64,000 bases of DNA from the NCBI RefSeq assembly GCF_011421635.1, contig NZ_WTLI01000006.1, positions 129,328 through 193,327 of the forward strand, written 5' to 3'. A model generated the notes under the pieces. That model made no database searches, was not told the DNA's origin, and saw only the letters and a program-made list of their open reading frames with translations. A program made the translations under genes and the position numbers. The DNA comes from Paenibacillus turpanensis (GTDB lineage Bacteria > Bacillota > Bacilli > Paenibacillales > YIM-B00363). Of the stretch, positions 33,888 to 42,225 are shown piece after piece (the first letter of the stretch is position 1; every line of letters begins with the position of its first letter).

Positions 33888-36503
33888 TTATTTCATACGA
33901 AGCAATCTCATGCTGTTCAGTATAACGATTAACGCTGCCCCTGTATCGCTCATTACAGCGGCCCATAGTGTTAACCATCCGGGGAAGATAAGCATAAGCG
34001 CAGCTGCCTTGATCGCAATGGAAAACCAAATGTTCTGCTTAATGATTGCCAGCGCTTTGCGGCTTAGCCGTACCGTATGCGGCAGCTTCTCTAAGTTGTC
34101 AGCCATCAGCACAATATCAGCTGTTTCCATCGCTGTATCCGTTCCGGCTCCGCCCATCGCAATGCCTAAATCCGCCGAAGCCAGCGCAGGCGCGTCATTA
34201 ATCCCGTCGCCCACCATCGCGACCCGCTTCCCTTCGGACTGAAGCTGCTGAACTGCCTTCACCTTTTCTTCAGGCAGCAGGTCTGCAAAATAACGATCTA
34301 CTCCGGTTAGCCCGGCAACCTTACGTGCCGTTCCTTCATTATCCCCCGTCAGCATCACAATCTGCTCGATGCCGGCCCGCTTAAGTCCTGCAAGCGCGTG
34401 AACACTCGTCTTTCTTATCGAATCCGCAACTGCTATCAGACCCAGAATCCGTTCGGCGGTTCCAACAAAGACCAAGGTACTGCCTTCGTTTTGCAGGGTT
34501 GCGGCTGTTGCTTCCATGCTGCTGTCTACGTCAACCAGCAGCTCGTTAAACAGCTTGTGATTTCCAACGTAGTAGTCCATTCCGCCGATCTCAGCCTTTG
34601 CGCCTTTACCGGCAATCGACCGGAAGGATTGCCCCGGTCGGGTATCGATCCCGCGCTGCCGCGCGTATTCAAGCACAGCGGCCGCGATCGGGTGCTTAGA
34701 GTGCTCCTCAATGGTTCGCGCAACCGCAAGCAGCTCCTCCTCCGAGACTCCGCTCTCCGTAAAAATTGCAGATACCTTTGGCTTCCCTTCGGTTAAGGTA
34801 CCTGTTTTATCAAAGGCAACCGCCTGTAAAGAACCGGCAATTTCCAAAAACGTGCCGCCTTTGATCAATACACCGTTTCTGGCCGCATTCCCGATTGCGG
34901 ATACAATCGCAACCGGAGTGGAAATGACCAATGCGCACGGACAAGCAACGACAAGCAGCTCAAGCCCCTTATAAAACCAATCGCCCCATGAGCCCACTCC
35001 GAATAACGGAGGAAAAACCATCAAAATCAATGCCAGCACAAATACGATCGGTGTATATATTTTGGCAAAGCGGTCGACAAAAGCCTCGGAAGGAGCCTTC
35101 TTCTCCTGCGCTTCTTCAACTAAGTGAATAATTTTAGCGATCGTTGTATCCTCGACCAGCTTCGTGACCTTAATTTCCAACGAGCCGCTTTCGTTCACCG
35201 TGCCTGCGTATACCGGGCTTCCCTGCTCTTTATCCACTGGCAGCGATTCGCCGGTTATCGGCGCCTGATTGACGGAGGAAGCTCCGCTGACGACCACTCC
35301 ATCCAAGGCAATCTTTTCTCCTGGCTTCACTACAATCCTATCTCCAACCGAGATTCGTTCCACCGGCGTGCGAACGAGCTCCTGCCCTTTCTTAACCCAC
35401 GCTTCCGGCGGCGCCAGCTTCATTAAGCTGCGAATCGATTCCCGCGTCCGTTCGATAGACCTCGTTTGGAGCACATTGCCTAATGCAAATAACCACACCA
35501 CGGTAGCCCCTTCAAACCATTCCCCGATCGCCGCAGCACCGAGAGCCGCAGCCGTCATCAGCACGTTCATGTCCAGTGACCCGCTTTTCACCGCGTAAAA
35601 AGCGCTTTTAGCAGGCTTGAAACCTCCCGCAATGATGGACACAGCGTAAAGCAGGTTCACCAAAGTCTCCTGTACACCAGTCAACGATCCAACAAAGCCA
35701 AGTATAAGCAAAATACCGGAAAAAACGGTTAACGAGGACCCTTTCTGCGAGCGGCTTTGCTCTACCTCCTTGCCTCTTGACGCCAATGAGGCACGGTACC
35801 CGGCCTTTGAAACCTCTCGGACAATCTCTTCCGGCGGCAAATCATGCTCGATTTGCATTTTTCCCGTTGCAAAGCTCACGCTGACTCGGTGCACCTGCGG
35901 CAGAGTACGCATGTGTTTTTCAAGGGTAGCGGCACAGGAACCGCAATCCATTCCTTCGATAAGGTAGGTTTGGCCTTTGCCCGTACCCCCGGCTGCAACG
36001 GGCTCCGCATCATAGCCAAGCTTTCGGACCTGGGCCTCGACCCGTTCAAGGGTGGAGCGGTCTTGCACGGTTACCTGCATTTTGGCTGTGCTGAACTGAA
36101 CGGATACGGAAGCGACCCCCTCCAGCTTGCCAACGCCCTTCTCCAGCGTTGCCGCGCAGGAGCTGCAGTCCATACCGGAAATCCGGTATTCCATGCGCAC
36201 CCCCTCCTCCGTCTGCCTGCTGTTCAATTCGGTGGAATTCGCCGAGCCAGAGCCGGAGCAGCAGTCCGATTCACAGCAGGATTCCACTTCTATCTTCTTG
36301 CTTAATTCGGTGTTTTCCGCTGAAGAAGCGCAGCAGTCCGATTCACAGCAGTCCTTTTCCACTAGGGAGTCTAAGTCTTCGGGTTTTATCGTCTTTCCTC
36401 GCCCGGAATGTTCATCCCACTCCGGCTGCTGTCCCGTTCCGACCACCTCAAAGGGGAGGTTTTTCTTGAATGTCAGCTTCTTATTATGCTCCTGCTCTGC
36501 CAT
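33888..36503 (-). CDS. cadA: heavy-metal P1B-type ATPase, CadA-like (Cd/Zn/Pb efflux)
   Basis: An ATP-driven exporter of soft divalent metals, 871 residues. Two ferredoxin-like metal domains carry GMDCSSC (Cys113, Cys116) and GMDCGSC (Cys187, Cys190). Transmembrane helices include the CPC motif in VACPCALVIS, and the phosphorylated Asp is in DKTGTLTEGKP. Unusually, residues 50-83 carry two copies of a CCESDCC motif (Cys52/53/57/58 and Cys76/77/81/82) before the first metal domain. ATG 36503 overlaps the regulator by 20 bases and has GGAGGAAGGAG upstream. The adjacent sensor supports Cd/Pb/Zn as substrates. Confidence 0.9.
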   Translation of the reverse strand: MAEQEHNKKLTFKKNLPFEVVGTGQQPEWDEHSGRGKTIKPEDLDSLVEKDCCESDCCASSAENTELSKKIEVESCCESDCCSGSGSANSTELNSRQTEEGVRMEYRISGMDCSSCAATLEKGVGKLEGVASVSVQFSTAKMQVTVQDRSTLERVEAQVRKLGYDAEPVAAGGTGKGQTYLIEGMDCGSCAATLEKHMRTLPQVHRVSVSFATGKMQIEHDLPPEEIVREVSKAGYRASLASRGKEVEQSRSQKGSSLTVFSGILLILGFVGSLTGVQETLVNLLYAVSIIAGGFKPAKSAFYAVKSGSLDMNVLMTAAALGAAAIGEWFEGATVVWLFALGNVLQTRSIERTRESIRSLMKLAPPEAWVKKGQELVRTPVERISVGDRIVVKPGEKIALDGVVVSGASSVNQAPITGESLPVDKEQGSPVYAGTVNESGSLEIKVTKLVEDTTIAKIIHLVEEAQEKKAPSEAFVDRFAKIYTPIVFVLALILMVFPPLFGVGSWGDWFYKGLELLVVACPCALVISTPVAIVSAIGNAARNGVLIKGGTFLEIAGSLQAVAFDKTGTLTEGKPKVSAIFTESGVSEEELLAVARTIEEHSKHPIAAAVLEYARQRGIDTRPGQSFRSIAGKGAKAEIGGMDYYVGNHKLFNELLVDVDSSMEATAATLQNEGSTLVFVGTAERILGLIAVADSIRKTSVHALAGLKRAGIEQIVMLTGDNEGTARKVAGLTGVDRYFADLLPEEKVKAVQQLQSEGKRVAMVGDGINDAPALASADLGIAMGGAGTDTAMETADIVLMADNLEKLPHTVRLSRKALAIIKQNIWFSIAIKAAALMLIFPGWLTLWAAVMSDTGAALIVILNSMRLLRMK

Positions 36504-36855
36504 TCTTCAATTCTCCTTCCTCCTTGAGATTGAGACACCACTCCGTTTTCTCGCAGTCACGCACCTCCGCATGAATGAAGGACAGGACCTCGTCCACCTG
36601 CTGCAGCAGCACCCGAATCTGTTCATGCCGAATACTGTAATACGTATATTTTCCCACCTGCCGTCCAGCTACGATACCACAGCCTTTTAAGCACGCGAGG
36701 TGCTGGGAAATATTCGATTGATTCCCTTTTAGCTCTCCGACAATTTCGGATACCGTCTTCTCCCGATCTCGAACACACTGTACAATTTGCAATCGCGTTT
36801 TATCCGATAAGCCCTTCAGGAGCTTTACCTTTAAGTCCAAAAATTCATCACTCAT
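36484..36855 (-). CDS. ArsR-family metal sensor, CmtR-like
   Basis: A winged-helix repressor of 123 residues that should release the operator when metal binds. The recognition region reads NQSNISQHLACLKGCGIV. Cys55 and Cys59 correspond by position to Cys57 and Cys61 of M. tuberculosis CmtR, and Cys101 (with Cys107) in the tail RDCEKTEWC to its Cys102. This is a Cd/Pb-type site rather than the CadC N-terminal site. ATG 36855 has GGAGGTG 9 bases upstream; the longer frame from 36930 would cover the promoter and operator. It heads the operon with cadA. Confidence 0.85.
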   Translation of the reverse strand: MSDEFLDLKVKLLKGLSDKTRLQIVQCVRDREKTVSEIVGELKGNQSNISQHLACLKGCGIVAGRQVGKYTYYSIRHEQIRVLLQQVDEVLSFIHAEVRDCEKTEWCLNLKEEGELKNGRAGA

Positions 36856-36886
36856 GCTGCTAAACACCTCCAACACATTAGGCACG

Positions 36887-36927
36887 GCTAATATGAACAT
36901 ATTAGCATCTACTAATTTATTAAGCAA
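36887..36927 (-). promoter_or_regulatory. cadmium operon promoter with overlapping operator
   Basis: On the minus strand TTGCTT (36922-36927), 17 bp, TAATAT (36899-36904). A perfect 9-2-9 inverted repeat GCTAATATGAACATATTAGC (36887-36906) covers the -10. The ATATGAACATAT core resembles ArsR/SmtB-family operators, so repression by the adjacent regulator is expected. Confidence 0.8.
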
Positions 36928-36963
36928 CATATGCTGGAAAGGGTGCCAGTGGTTCCATCTAAT

Positions 36964-37062
36964 CGGTGAATCTTACGGCTTGTTGCCTAACCCGAGGGTC
37001 GGTTCACCGAACTGATCGCCCCAAACAATACAAATTTTTTGTATTGTTTTTCCTAGGCAACA
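36964..37062. repeat. interleaved inverted repeats (pseudoknot-like topology)
   Basis: CGGTGAA (36964-36970) pairs with TTCACCG (37003-37009). TGTTGCCTA (36981-36989) pairs with TAGGCAACA (37054-37062). The pairs interleave, and the second encloses the palindrome at 37024-37048. No ORF or known RNA family is recognised. Confidence 0.5.
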
Positions 37063-37208
37063 GGATGGCGGGCATGCTATACAAATTATTTGTATTATTT
37101 CCCCGCATAAGCCTCCATGGAGCCGTTCTCGCCTCCATTTATACAAATGATTTGTATTATAGAGCGCGTTAATCCCTCACTCCGGAAATTAGTACCAGTT
37201 ATTTGTAT
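37024..37208. repeat. array of four ATACAAA-N3-TTTGTAT sites
   Basis: Site 1 is AACAATACAAA / TTTGTATTGTT (37024-37048, 11-bp arms). Sites 2 and 3 are ATACAAA-TTA-TTTGTAT (37079-37095) and ATACAAA-TGA-TTTGTAT (37141-37157). Site 4 has only the right arm intact (TTTGTAT, 37202-37208). Centres are 51, 62 and 51 bp apart. The stretch between the cad promoter and 37683 has no gene I can support. The sites look like a multi-site operator for a dimeric protein. Confidence 0.6.
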
Positions 37209-37327
37209 TATCCCCTCCAGGACCTGAGCCGACTGCCGCTCCTTGACGCTCGGTAGCACCTCCAACCTTCAGGTGACCAAACTGAAAAGCTATTTCTTGC
37301 ACTAAGTCATCCTAATCTGCACTGATC

Positions 37328-37520
37328 TTCTGTTCTGTTCTGTTCTGATCTGTTCTGCTCTGATTTGTTCTTTCTTGTCCAGATCTGTCCTACCTTGGCC
37401 TGCTCCTGTACTGCTCATGCCATGCCCTTCCTTACCCTGCCCTGCCTTTCTCCTGGCCTACTCCTGCTCCTACCGCTCAGTTCTGCCCTGCTCCTCCCTC
37501 CCCTCTGCCCCACCTGCCAT
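37328..37520. repeat. TTCTG pentanucleotide repeat and pyrimidine-rich tract
   Basis: Eight 5-base units, mainly TTCTG with ATCTG, CTCTG and ATTTG variants, lie at 37328-37367. They run into about 150 bases rich in C and T with scattered CTCCTG and CCCTG units. Open frames through it are low-complexity and have no family likeness, so I treat it as non-coding. Confidence 0.6.
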
Positions 37521-37545
37521 GATCGGGCTTGCCCGCTCAATTACA

Positions 37546-37600
37546 GAAAAAAAAATCGCTCGCAGCTGGAAACCCAAGGGTTCCCGCCGCCAGCGATTTT
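37546..37600 (-). terminator. terminator after the secreted-protein gene
   Basis: Long stem AAAATCGCT / AGCGATTTT with an inner GGAAACCC / GGGTTCCC helix. On the minus strand it is followed by a run of nine T. It lies about 80 bases after the stop at 37683. Confidence 0.8.
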
Positions 37601-37682
37601 CTACGTCTGCATGTAAGCGTGCCTCTCTCTATCCAATCATGTTACTCATAAACTGCTTATCCCCATTATTGCTCCTTCTACT

Positions 37683-38252
37683 CTACCTTGACCGCTTATC
37701 CCTACGGCTTTTGAGCACCCAAAACAAAATCCCGCCAAACAGCGCAAGTCCCCCTACCCCTCCGGCTATCCCATATATCAACGCTCCCTGCGTATTTGAG
37801 GATACCGTCAGCTCGACTGGCGGCTTCAAGACAAGCTCTTCCTTGCCATGAAGAAACTCAGGCACATCCTGCTGAATCGAAAGCTCTTTCGATGGCGAGC
37901 ACAAGGGATTTTGCCAGCGATCGTCTACTTTTCGAAGGAAAAAGAGGTATTGCGTACCTTTAACACTTGGCCCATTTAAAGCTCCCCAAGTCATATCTTC
38001 CGTAGCTACGATGTTTTGCTTCTCGACGCCCTTATAGCTTTTTCGCACCGAAATCGTCAGCTCGTTCCACTCTTTCTTCCGGTTTACCTTCTCAACCGTA
38101 CCGACGACAACCCCATCGTAATTCTCAAAGGCCTCTTCGATCGTCGGAATCCTCGCACACGAAAGTGCGGATGCACTCGCGGGAAACAAGACAGCCCCAC
38201 CAGCAGAACACAGCATTAGCAAGACACATACATAAAGCAGCAGCTTTTGCAT
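37683..38252 (-). CDS. secreted, membrane-anchored protein with a TIMP/netrin-like region
   Basis: A 189-residue protein. A signal peptide (MQKLLLYVCVLLMLC to about ASASA) is followed by an extracellular domain starting CARIPTIEEAFENYDGVVVGTVEKV. That pattern is seen in bacterial proteins with a TIMP/netrin-like OB fold. A C-terminal helix (LIYGIAGGVGGLALFGGILFWVL) and a basic end anchor it. ATG 38252 has AAAGGGGGAAGGG upstream; the frame upstream of it lacks a site. The function is unknown. The interval 38253-38475 towards proS shows nothing I can name. Confidence 0.6.
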   Translation of the reverse strand: MQKLLLYVCVLLMLCSAGGAVLFPASASALSCARIPTIEEAFENYDGVVVGTVEKVNRKKEWNELTISVRKSYKGVEKQNIVATEDMTWGALNGPSVKGTQYLFFLRKVDDRWQNPLCSPSKELSIQQDVPEFLHGKEELVLKPPVELTVSSNTQGALIYGIAGGVGGLALFGGILFWVLKSRRDKRSR

Positions 38253-38475
38253 AACCCTTCCCCCTTTACCTACCAGACTAAAAAAAGAAGAAGAAAGTTG
38301 CATCAAAGCGGTAGGCCGCAGCCGCCATTTCCACTAGGATTTAGCGCCCCCATGGTCGTCCGCCTCCACACCTGAACCTGCGCCAGCACCATACTCCATG
38401 TACGTCCCCCCTAAAACACCACTCTTCTTGTCAACCGTGCTTCTGCGGCGATCCGCAAATCAGCATCCTCAGCCC

Positions 38476-40212
38476 TCATTCTCCGCCGCCCATGCTCTCC
38501 CACTTCTGCCGCATTTCCTTCGCCATTGCGCAGGCTTCCTCCACGCCCAAAAGCATCGCTTCCCTCTCCGTGCGCATTTTCCACTCCACACGCCCATCAG
38601 CAGCATACTTGCCAACCACAATCCGAACCGGAATACCGACCAGATCGGCATCCTTCAGCTTCACGCCAACCCGCTCCTCGCGGTCATCCAGCAGAACGTC
38701 AAGCCCGGCCCTGCGCAAGCTCTGGTAGATCTGCCGGGCAAGCGCCGTCTGCACTTCATCCTTAATAGACACAACAACGATATGAACATGAAAAGGCGCG
38801 ATCGCCGCAGGCCAGATGATCCCGTTCTCATCCTGGTTTTGCTCGACGACAGCGGATAAAATCCGGGAAATCCCGATTCCGTAGCAGCCCATGATCAGTG
38901 GTTTCTCTTGACCGGATTCATCCGTGACGCTCGCTCCAAGCTTCTCGCTGTACTTCGTGCCGAGCTTGAAGATATGTCCGACCTCAATTCCCCGATGAAA
39001 CTCCAACCGCCCGCCGCAGGCGAGACACCGGTCTCCCTCGGCTGCATTGCGCACATCCGCGACCGTATGAGGGACAAAATCTCTGCCCGCCACAACCTGA
39101 CTAAAGTGATAGCTATCCTCATTCGCGCCGACGATCATCGACGGTAAATCGGCCGCTTCACAATCGATAACAATCGGAATGTGCAAGCCGACCGGTCCTG
39201 CAAAGCCGACTGGCGCACCTGTGACCCGCTCGGTTATAGCAGCGTCTGCAAGAGCAAGCTCCTCCGCTTGAAGCACATGCTTCAGCTTCGTTTCATTCAC
39301 CTCATGATCCCCCCGGATCAGCACAGCAACCGGCTGCCCATCCGCTTCATAAATTAATGTTTTGACCAAACGATCCGCTTCCAAGCCTGTAAAAGTAACA
39401 AGCTCACGAATGGTTTTTACCCCGGGTGTATGAAGCTTCTCAAAAGCTCGGGCGGCAGCAATCGTCCTGTCTTCTTCTACACGAATGTGACGGGCCGCCG
39501 TCGCTTTCTCCAAATTCGCCGCATAATCGCAGCTGTCGCAGCTAACGACCGTGTCTTCCCCAATATCCGCCAGCGCCATAAATTCGTGGGTGCCACCTTC
39601 CCCGCCAATTGCCCCGGCATCAGCCTCGACTGCCCGGAAATCGAGCCCGCATCTTTGGAAAATGGCCCTATAGGCCTGATGCATCCTCCGGTATGTACCG
39701 TCCAGCTCCTCCCAGCTGCGGTGAAAGGAATAAGCATCCTTCATTAAAAACTCCCTGCCGCGAAGCAGTCCAAATCGAGGCCGTCTTTCATCCCGAAACT
39801 TCGTTTGGATTTGATACAGGGTTAAGGGCAGCTGTCGATAAGAGCTCACCTCACTGCGAACTAAGGTGGTAATCACTTCTTCATGCGTCGGTCCCAGAGC
39901 AAATTCACGATCATGGCGATCGTGAAAACGAATCAGCTCCTGCCCGTACACATGGTACCTCCCCGACTCCTTCCAAAGCTCCGTCGGCTGCATCGCCGGC
40001 ATCAGAAGCTCTTGCGCGTCGATTCGATCCATTTCCTCTCTTACAATCTCCGATACCTTCCGCAGCACGCGCCAGCCTAGGGGCAAATACGAATAAATGC
40101 CTGACGCCGTTTGGCGTATATACCCGGCCCGCAGCAGCAGCTGATGGCTTACCGCTTCGGCATCGGACGGCGCTTCGCGCAGTGTCGGAAGAAAAAGCTT
40201 ATCTTGCTTCAT
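38476..40212 (-). CDS. proS: prolyl-tRNA synthetase, bacterial type with editing domain
   Basis: Charges tRNA-Pro. A class II synthetase of 578 residues, the length of bacterial ProRS that carries the INS editing domain. Motif 2 is in FRDERRPRFGLLRGREFLMKD, motif 3 in GCYGIGISRILSAVVEQ; the editing domain lies between about residues 220 and 390. The anticodon-binding domain is C-terminal (VGIPVRIVVGKYAADGRVE). It begins at ATG 40212. A T-box leader upstream makes expression respond to uncharged tRNA-Pro. Confidence 0.95.
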   Translation of the reverse strand: MKQDKLFLPTLREAPSDAEAVSHQLLLRAGYIRQTASGIYSYLPLGWRVLRKVSEIVREEMDRIDAQELLMPAMQPTELWKESGRYHVYGQELIRFHDRHDREFALGPTHEEVITTLVRSEVSSYRQLPLTLYQIQTKFRDERRPRFGLLRGREFLMKDAYSFHRSWEELDGTYRRMHQAYRAIFQRCGLDFRAVEADAGAIGGEGGTHEFMALADIGEDTVVSCDSCDYAANLEKATAARHIRVEEDRTIAAARAFEKLHTPGVKTIRELVTFTGLEADRLVKTLIYEADGQPVAVLIRGDHEVNETKLKHVLQAEELALADAAITERVTGAPVGFAGPVGLHIPIVIDCEAADLPSMIVGANEDSYHFSQVVAGRDFVPHTVADVRNAAEGDRCLACGGRLEFHRGIEVGHIFKLGTKYSEKLGASVTDESGQEKPLIMGCYGIGISRILSAVVEQNQDENGIIWPAAIAPFHVHIVVVSIKDEVQTALARQIYQSLRRAGLDVLLDDREERVGVKLKDADLVGIPVRIVVGKYAADGRVEWKMRTEREAMLLGVEEACAMAKEMRQKWESMGGGE

Positions 40213-40275
40213 AAGAACGATCCCCTCTCCTGGATGAACTGAAATTTCCCCGCATCAACCTCTGCTAAAAGCGCA

Positions 40276-40522
40276 AAAAGACGCATTCGTCAGGGACGAA
40301 TGCGCCGTGGTACCACCCTAAATTTAAGCATACGTATCGTATGCTTCTCTCCTTCATAACGGGGAATCCCCCGGCTCAGGCTAAATTATAGTTCACCTAA
40401 GCAGCTACCGAAGCGGGAGACGTTTCGCCGTGCCGGAAATCTTTCAGCGCAAGGATTTCCTCTCTGGAGGTACGGACATGAAACATCATTCTGCGGTCAT
40501 CGCTTTTTTTTGTATAAATTTT
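40276..40522 (-). promoter_or_regulatory. T-box riboswitch (tRNA-Pro) of proS
   Basis: The minus strand has the T-box core AGGGTGGTACCACGGCG (40303-40319) followed by the terminator CGCATTCGT / ACGAATGCG with a T5 run (40276-40304). UGGU in the core would pair with ACCA, matching the A discriminator of tRNA-Pro. A long leader of about 220 bases lies upstream. I did not locate the CCN specifier with confidence. Confidence 0.88.
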
Positions 40523-40527
40523 CAACT

Positions 40528-40556
40528 AATTTACAACAAAAGGAGGAGTACGTCAA
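40528..40556 (-). promoter_or_regulatory. sigma-A promoter of proS
   Basis: On the minus strand TTGACG, 17 bp, TAAATT, placing the transcript start near 40521 at the 5' end of the T-box leader. Confidence 0.7.
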
Positions 40557-40634
40557 GATTCGTTTTTCTGCAATACGTCTGCCTGCCAAATAGGCGGCAA
40601 GAATTTGCTCCCTAGAATCCATACTCTTTCTTCG

Positions 40635-41978
40635 TTACACCTCGAACCAATTTGTACGAGCAATATGCTTATACCAATAATAGCTGTCCTTTGGCGTTCG
40701 CTTTAGCGTGTTGTAATCGACATGAACGAGACCGAACCGTTTCGAGTAGCCTTCCGCCCATTCAAAGTTATCCATTAGTGACCATGTAAAATAACCCGAA
40801 ACCGGAACACCCGAAGCGATTGCCCGCTCCAGCTGTGTCAGGTGGCGTTTCAAATAATCAATACGGCGCTCGTCGCGAACGCGGCCGTCCACCGGCTCGT
40901 CATTAAAGCAGGCGCCGTTTTCGGTAATATAGATCGGCACATTTCCGTACCGCTCATGAATATACGTCAGCACCTTATAAAAGCCTCGCGGATAAATGAA
41001 CCAGTCTATATCGGTCTTTTCATAGCCTTCGTCGATATTTTCACAGTCGAGCAGCCCTTCATCCTTTTGATAACGGCCGACATTGCCTGTGTAATAATTA
41101 ATGCCGACAAAGTCCAGCGGCTGCGTAATGATTTCCATATCCCCTTCAAGAATAGGAACCGTCACTCCCTTGCCGGCAAACCATTCCACCAGAAATTCCG
41201 GGTATTCGCCCTTAAACACAGGATCAAGGAACCATTCCACGAACCAGCCTGTCGCACGGCGGCTCGCATCAATGTCTTCTTGGCGGCTGCTGTACGGCTC
41301 GATCCAAGTCACATTCGGAGCGTAGCCGATCTTCCCCTCGATACCAAGCTCGCGGAATTTGCGCACTGCGGAGCCGTGAGCAACCAGCAAATGATGCGCT
41401 ACATTCGTTGCCAGCTGCAAATCGCGGTTCCCCGGTGCATGGGCGCCAATATAGTTCGATAAAAAGGACACACACCAAGGCTCGTTGATCGTAAACCAAT
41501 GCTTGATCTTGCCTCCGAACTCCTTAAACATGGGCTCGCAATACGCTGTAAATGCGTCAATTGTCTCACGGTTGTTCCAGCCGCCGCGATCCTGCAGCGC
41601 CTGCGGCAGATCCCAATGATAAAGCGTGCAGTAAGGCTCGATCCCCTTGGCCAGCAATCCGTCAACGAGCCGGTGATAATAATCGAGTCCCGCCCGATTG
41701 ATTTCTCCAGTGCCGTTCGGAAAAATACGCGGCCATGCCGCAGAAAAACGGTATGCACCGACGCCCAGCCCTTTCAGCAGCGCGATATCCTGCTCGTAAC
41801 GGTTATAGCTATCGCAGGCGATATCCCCGTTGTCGCCGTTTTTTACTTTGCCGGGAATTCGGCTGAACGTATCCCAAATAGACGTGCCGCGCCCATCCTT
41901 GTCGTGCGCGCCTTCAATTTGGTAAGCAGCGGTTGCCGCTCCCCATAAAAAATCCTTCGGAAATTGGATAATTGCCAT
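40635..41978 (-). CDS. GH1 family beta-glucosidase
   Basis: A cytoplasmic glycosidase of 447 residues with retaining mechanism. The acid/base is Glu166 in FTINEPW and the nucleophile is Glu353 in IYITENGACF. Other substrate-binding pieces are AAYQIEGA at the N-terminus and SLMDNFEWAEGY near the C-terminus. There is no signal peptide, so the substrate is an imported disaccharide or a phosphorylated one. The C-terminal W-E/A-x-G-Y aglycone region does not settle glucosidase against 6-phospho-glucosidase, but no PTS genes are nearby. ATG 41978 has AAGGAG upstream. Confidence 0.88.
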   Translation of the reverse strand: MAIIQFPKDFLWGAATAAYQIEGAHDKDGRGTSIWDTFSRIPGKVKNGDNGDIACDSYNRYEQDIALLKGLGVGAYRFSAAWPRIFPNGTGEINRAGLDYYHRLVDGLLAKGIEPYCTLYHWDLPQALQDRGGWNNRETIDAFTAYCEPMFKEFGGKIKHWFTINEPWCVSFLSNYIGAHAPGNRDLQLATNVAHHLLVAHGSAVRKFRELGIEGKIGYAPNVTWIEPYSSRQEDIDASRRATGWFVEWFLDPVFKGEYPEFLVEWFAGKGVTVPILEGDMEIITQPLDFVGINYYTGNVGRYQKDEGLLDCENIDEGYEKTDIDWFIYPRGFYKVLTYIHERYGNVPIYITENGACFNDEPVDGRVRDERRIDYLKRHLTQLERAIASGVPVSGYFTWSLMDNFEWAEGYSKRFGLVHVDYNTLKRTPKDSYYWYKHIARTNWFEV

Positions 41979-42195
41979 GCTTGCTCCAGCTCCTTGTAAC
42001 AATGTTTGGGGACAACCCGTCGTGCTGCCGCTTTATCCGATCCATTACTCTCGTTTATTTTTGCAGCAGCTATGCAGCTTTAAGTTCTGCCTCAATCGCA
42101 AGCTTCCCACCCAATATCCATATTGTAATGAAAGCGATGAAGGATTCATATGAGAGGATCTTTTGATTTTGCGTTTACATTTTTTCGATTTACAT

Positions 42196-42222
42196 AAAAA
42201 AGGGACCCTTATGGGCCCCCTC
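42196..42222 (-). terminator. terminator after the acyltransferase gene
   Basis: On the minus strand GGGGCCC / GGGTCCC (one G-U pair) with a 4-base loop, followed by TTTTTT, directly after the stop at 42226. Confidence 0.8.
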
Positions 42223-42225
42223 TGA

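Noticed and set aside
37024-37208. A CRISPR array
   Set aside because: The four units are short palindromes with intervening sequence of 51-62 bp and one degenerate member. There are no constant repeats of CRISPR length and no cas genes.
37365-37851. Plus-strand ORFs through the pyrimidine-rich tract
   Set aside because: The translations are low-complexity Leu/Pro/Ser strings, overlap a terminator and the secreted-protein gene, and have no ribosome site.
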